Shown: in pieces, positions 13,209-13,346 of the stretch | Layout: each line of letters begins with the position of its first letter | Numbering within the stretch: position 1 is the stretch's first letter | Translations under genes and position numbers: made by a program | Assembly (NCBI GenBank): GCA_027296925.1 | Contig: JAPUIP010000592.1 | Location: forward strand, 1-13,346 | From: Candidatus Poribacteria bacterium | Lineage (GTDB): Bacteria > Poribacteria > WGA-4E > PCPOR2b | Length of the DNA: 13,346 nucleotides | Reading direction: 5' to 3' | Notes under the pieces: model-generated | Seen by the model: the letters and a program-made list of their open reading frames with translations, nothing else | Databases searched by the model: none | What the model was told of the DNA's origin: nothing

Positions 13209-13346
13209 TCATTGGATTTCACGCCTCCATGCGGGTCTGTTGGAGATAAGTTCCTTAAACTGGGGCATATCTTTCGCCTGCTCCGCTGCAATCAGTTTGA
13301 CTTCATCACCTGCAACGGTGAAGAAAAAGAGTTTCTGGTAGATACA
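13209..13346 (-). CDS. C-terminal fragment of an unidentified protein (enters from right edge)
   Basis: The last 45 codons of a leftward gene, open to the window edge and ending in TGA at 13209-13211. The translation is protein-like, with FFFTVAGDEVKLIAAEQ followed by KDMPQFKELISNRP and a basic end (AWRREIQ). The stretch is too short to assign a family. Its stop lies 75 bases before the HEAT-repeat gene on the same strand, so the two could form an operon. Confidence 0.55.
   Translation of the reverse strand, partial: CIYQKLFFFTVAGDEVKLIAAEQAKDMPQFKELISNRPAWRREIQ

Overview
The window (about 50% GC, gene-dense, few mobile features) looks like a piece of chromosome from an uncultured Gram-negative bacterium. 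Several features together suggest a Poribacteria-like or other FCB-related lineage. These are a PorV/UPF0164-type outer-membrane protein, a secreted protein with discoidin-like domains and a FlgD/CHU_C-like C-terminal domain, a HEAT-repeat lipoprotein-like protein, a Gfo/Idh/MocA protein with a DTSH motif in place of the usual glycine motif, a LarA-family racemase, and GC-rich hairpin repeats between genes. The phylum assignment is an inference; no rRNA or tRNA is present to confirm it.

Layout. (1) 1-4045, minus strand: a tight operon. It runs from a secreted multidomain surface protein (2114-4045), to an OmpR-type response regulator (4-base ATGA overlap), to a PorV-like outer-membrane beta-barrel (start codon directly after the regulator stop), to the N-terminus of another exported protein that leaves the window on the left (378 to 1). 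(2) 4046-4603: a non-coding divergent region with four short hairpins and an operator-like palindrome. (3) 4604-6572, plus strand: an orphan MalK/UgpC-type sugar ABC-transporter ATPase followed by a Cof-type HAD phosphatase. (4) 6607-9852, minus strand: a LarA-family nickel-dependent racemase followed by a complete minC-minD-minE division-site system. (5) 9853-10377: a 525-bp divergent regulatory region with three copies of a 7-mer (GTTACGA), an inverted repeat and a terminator-like hairpin. (6) 10378-11298, plus strand: an atypical Gfo/Idh/MocA oxidoreductase-like protein. (7) 11502-13133, minus strand: a HEAT-repeat protein with a Cys-rich N-terminal half, preceded on the same strand by the last 45 codons of a gene entering from the right edge.

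How they fit together. The left operon is best read as a surface-protein export module, related to type IX secretion, with its own regulator. The centre combines carbohydrate uptake and phosphate-ester metabolism with Min-controlled placement of the division ring. The right part holds small-molecule metabolism (LarA, Gfo/Idh/MocA) that may share regulation through the common intergenic region. I see no transposase, integrase, CRISPR array, rRNA or tRNA.
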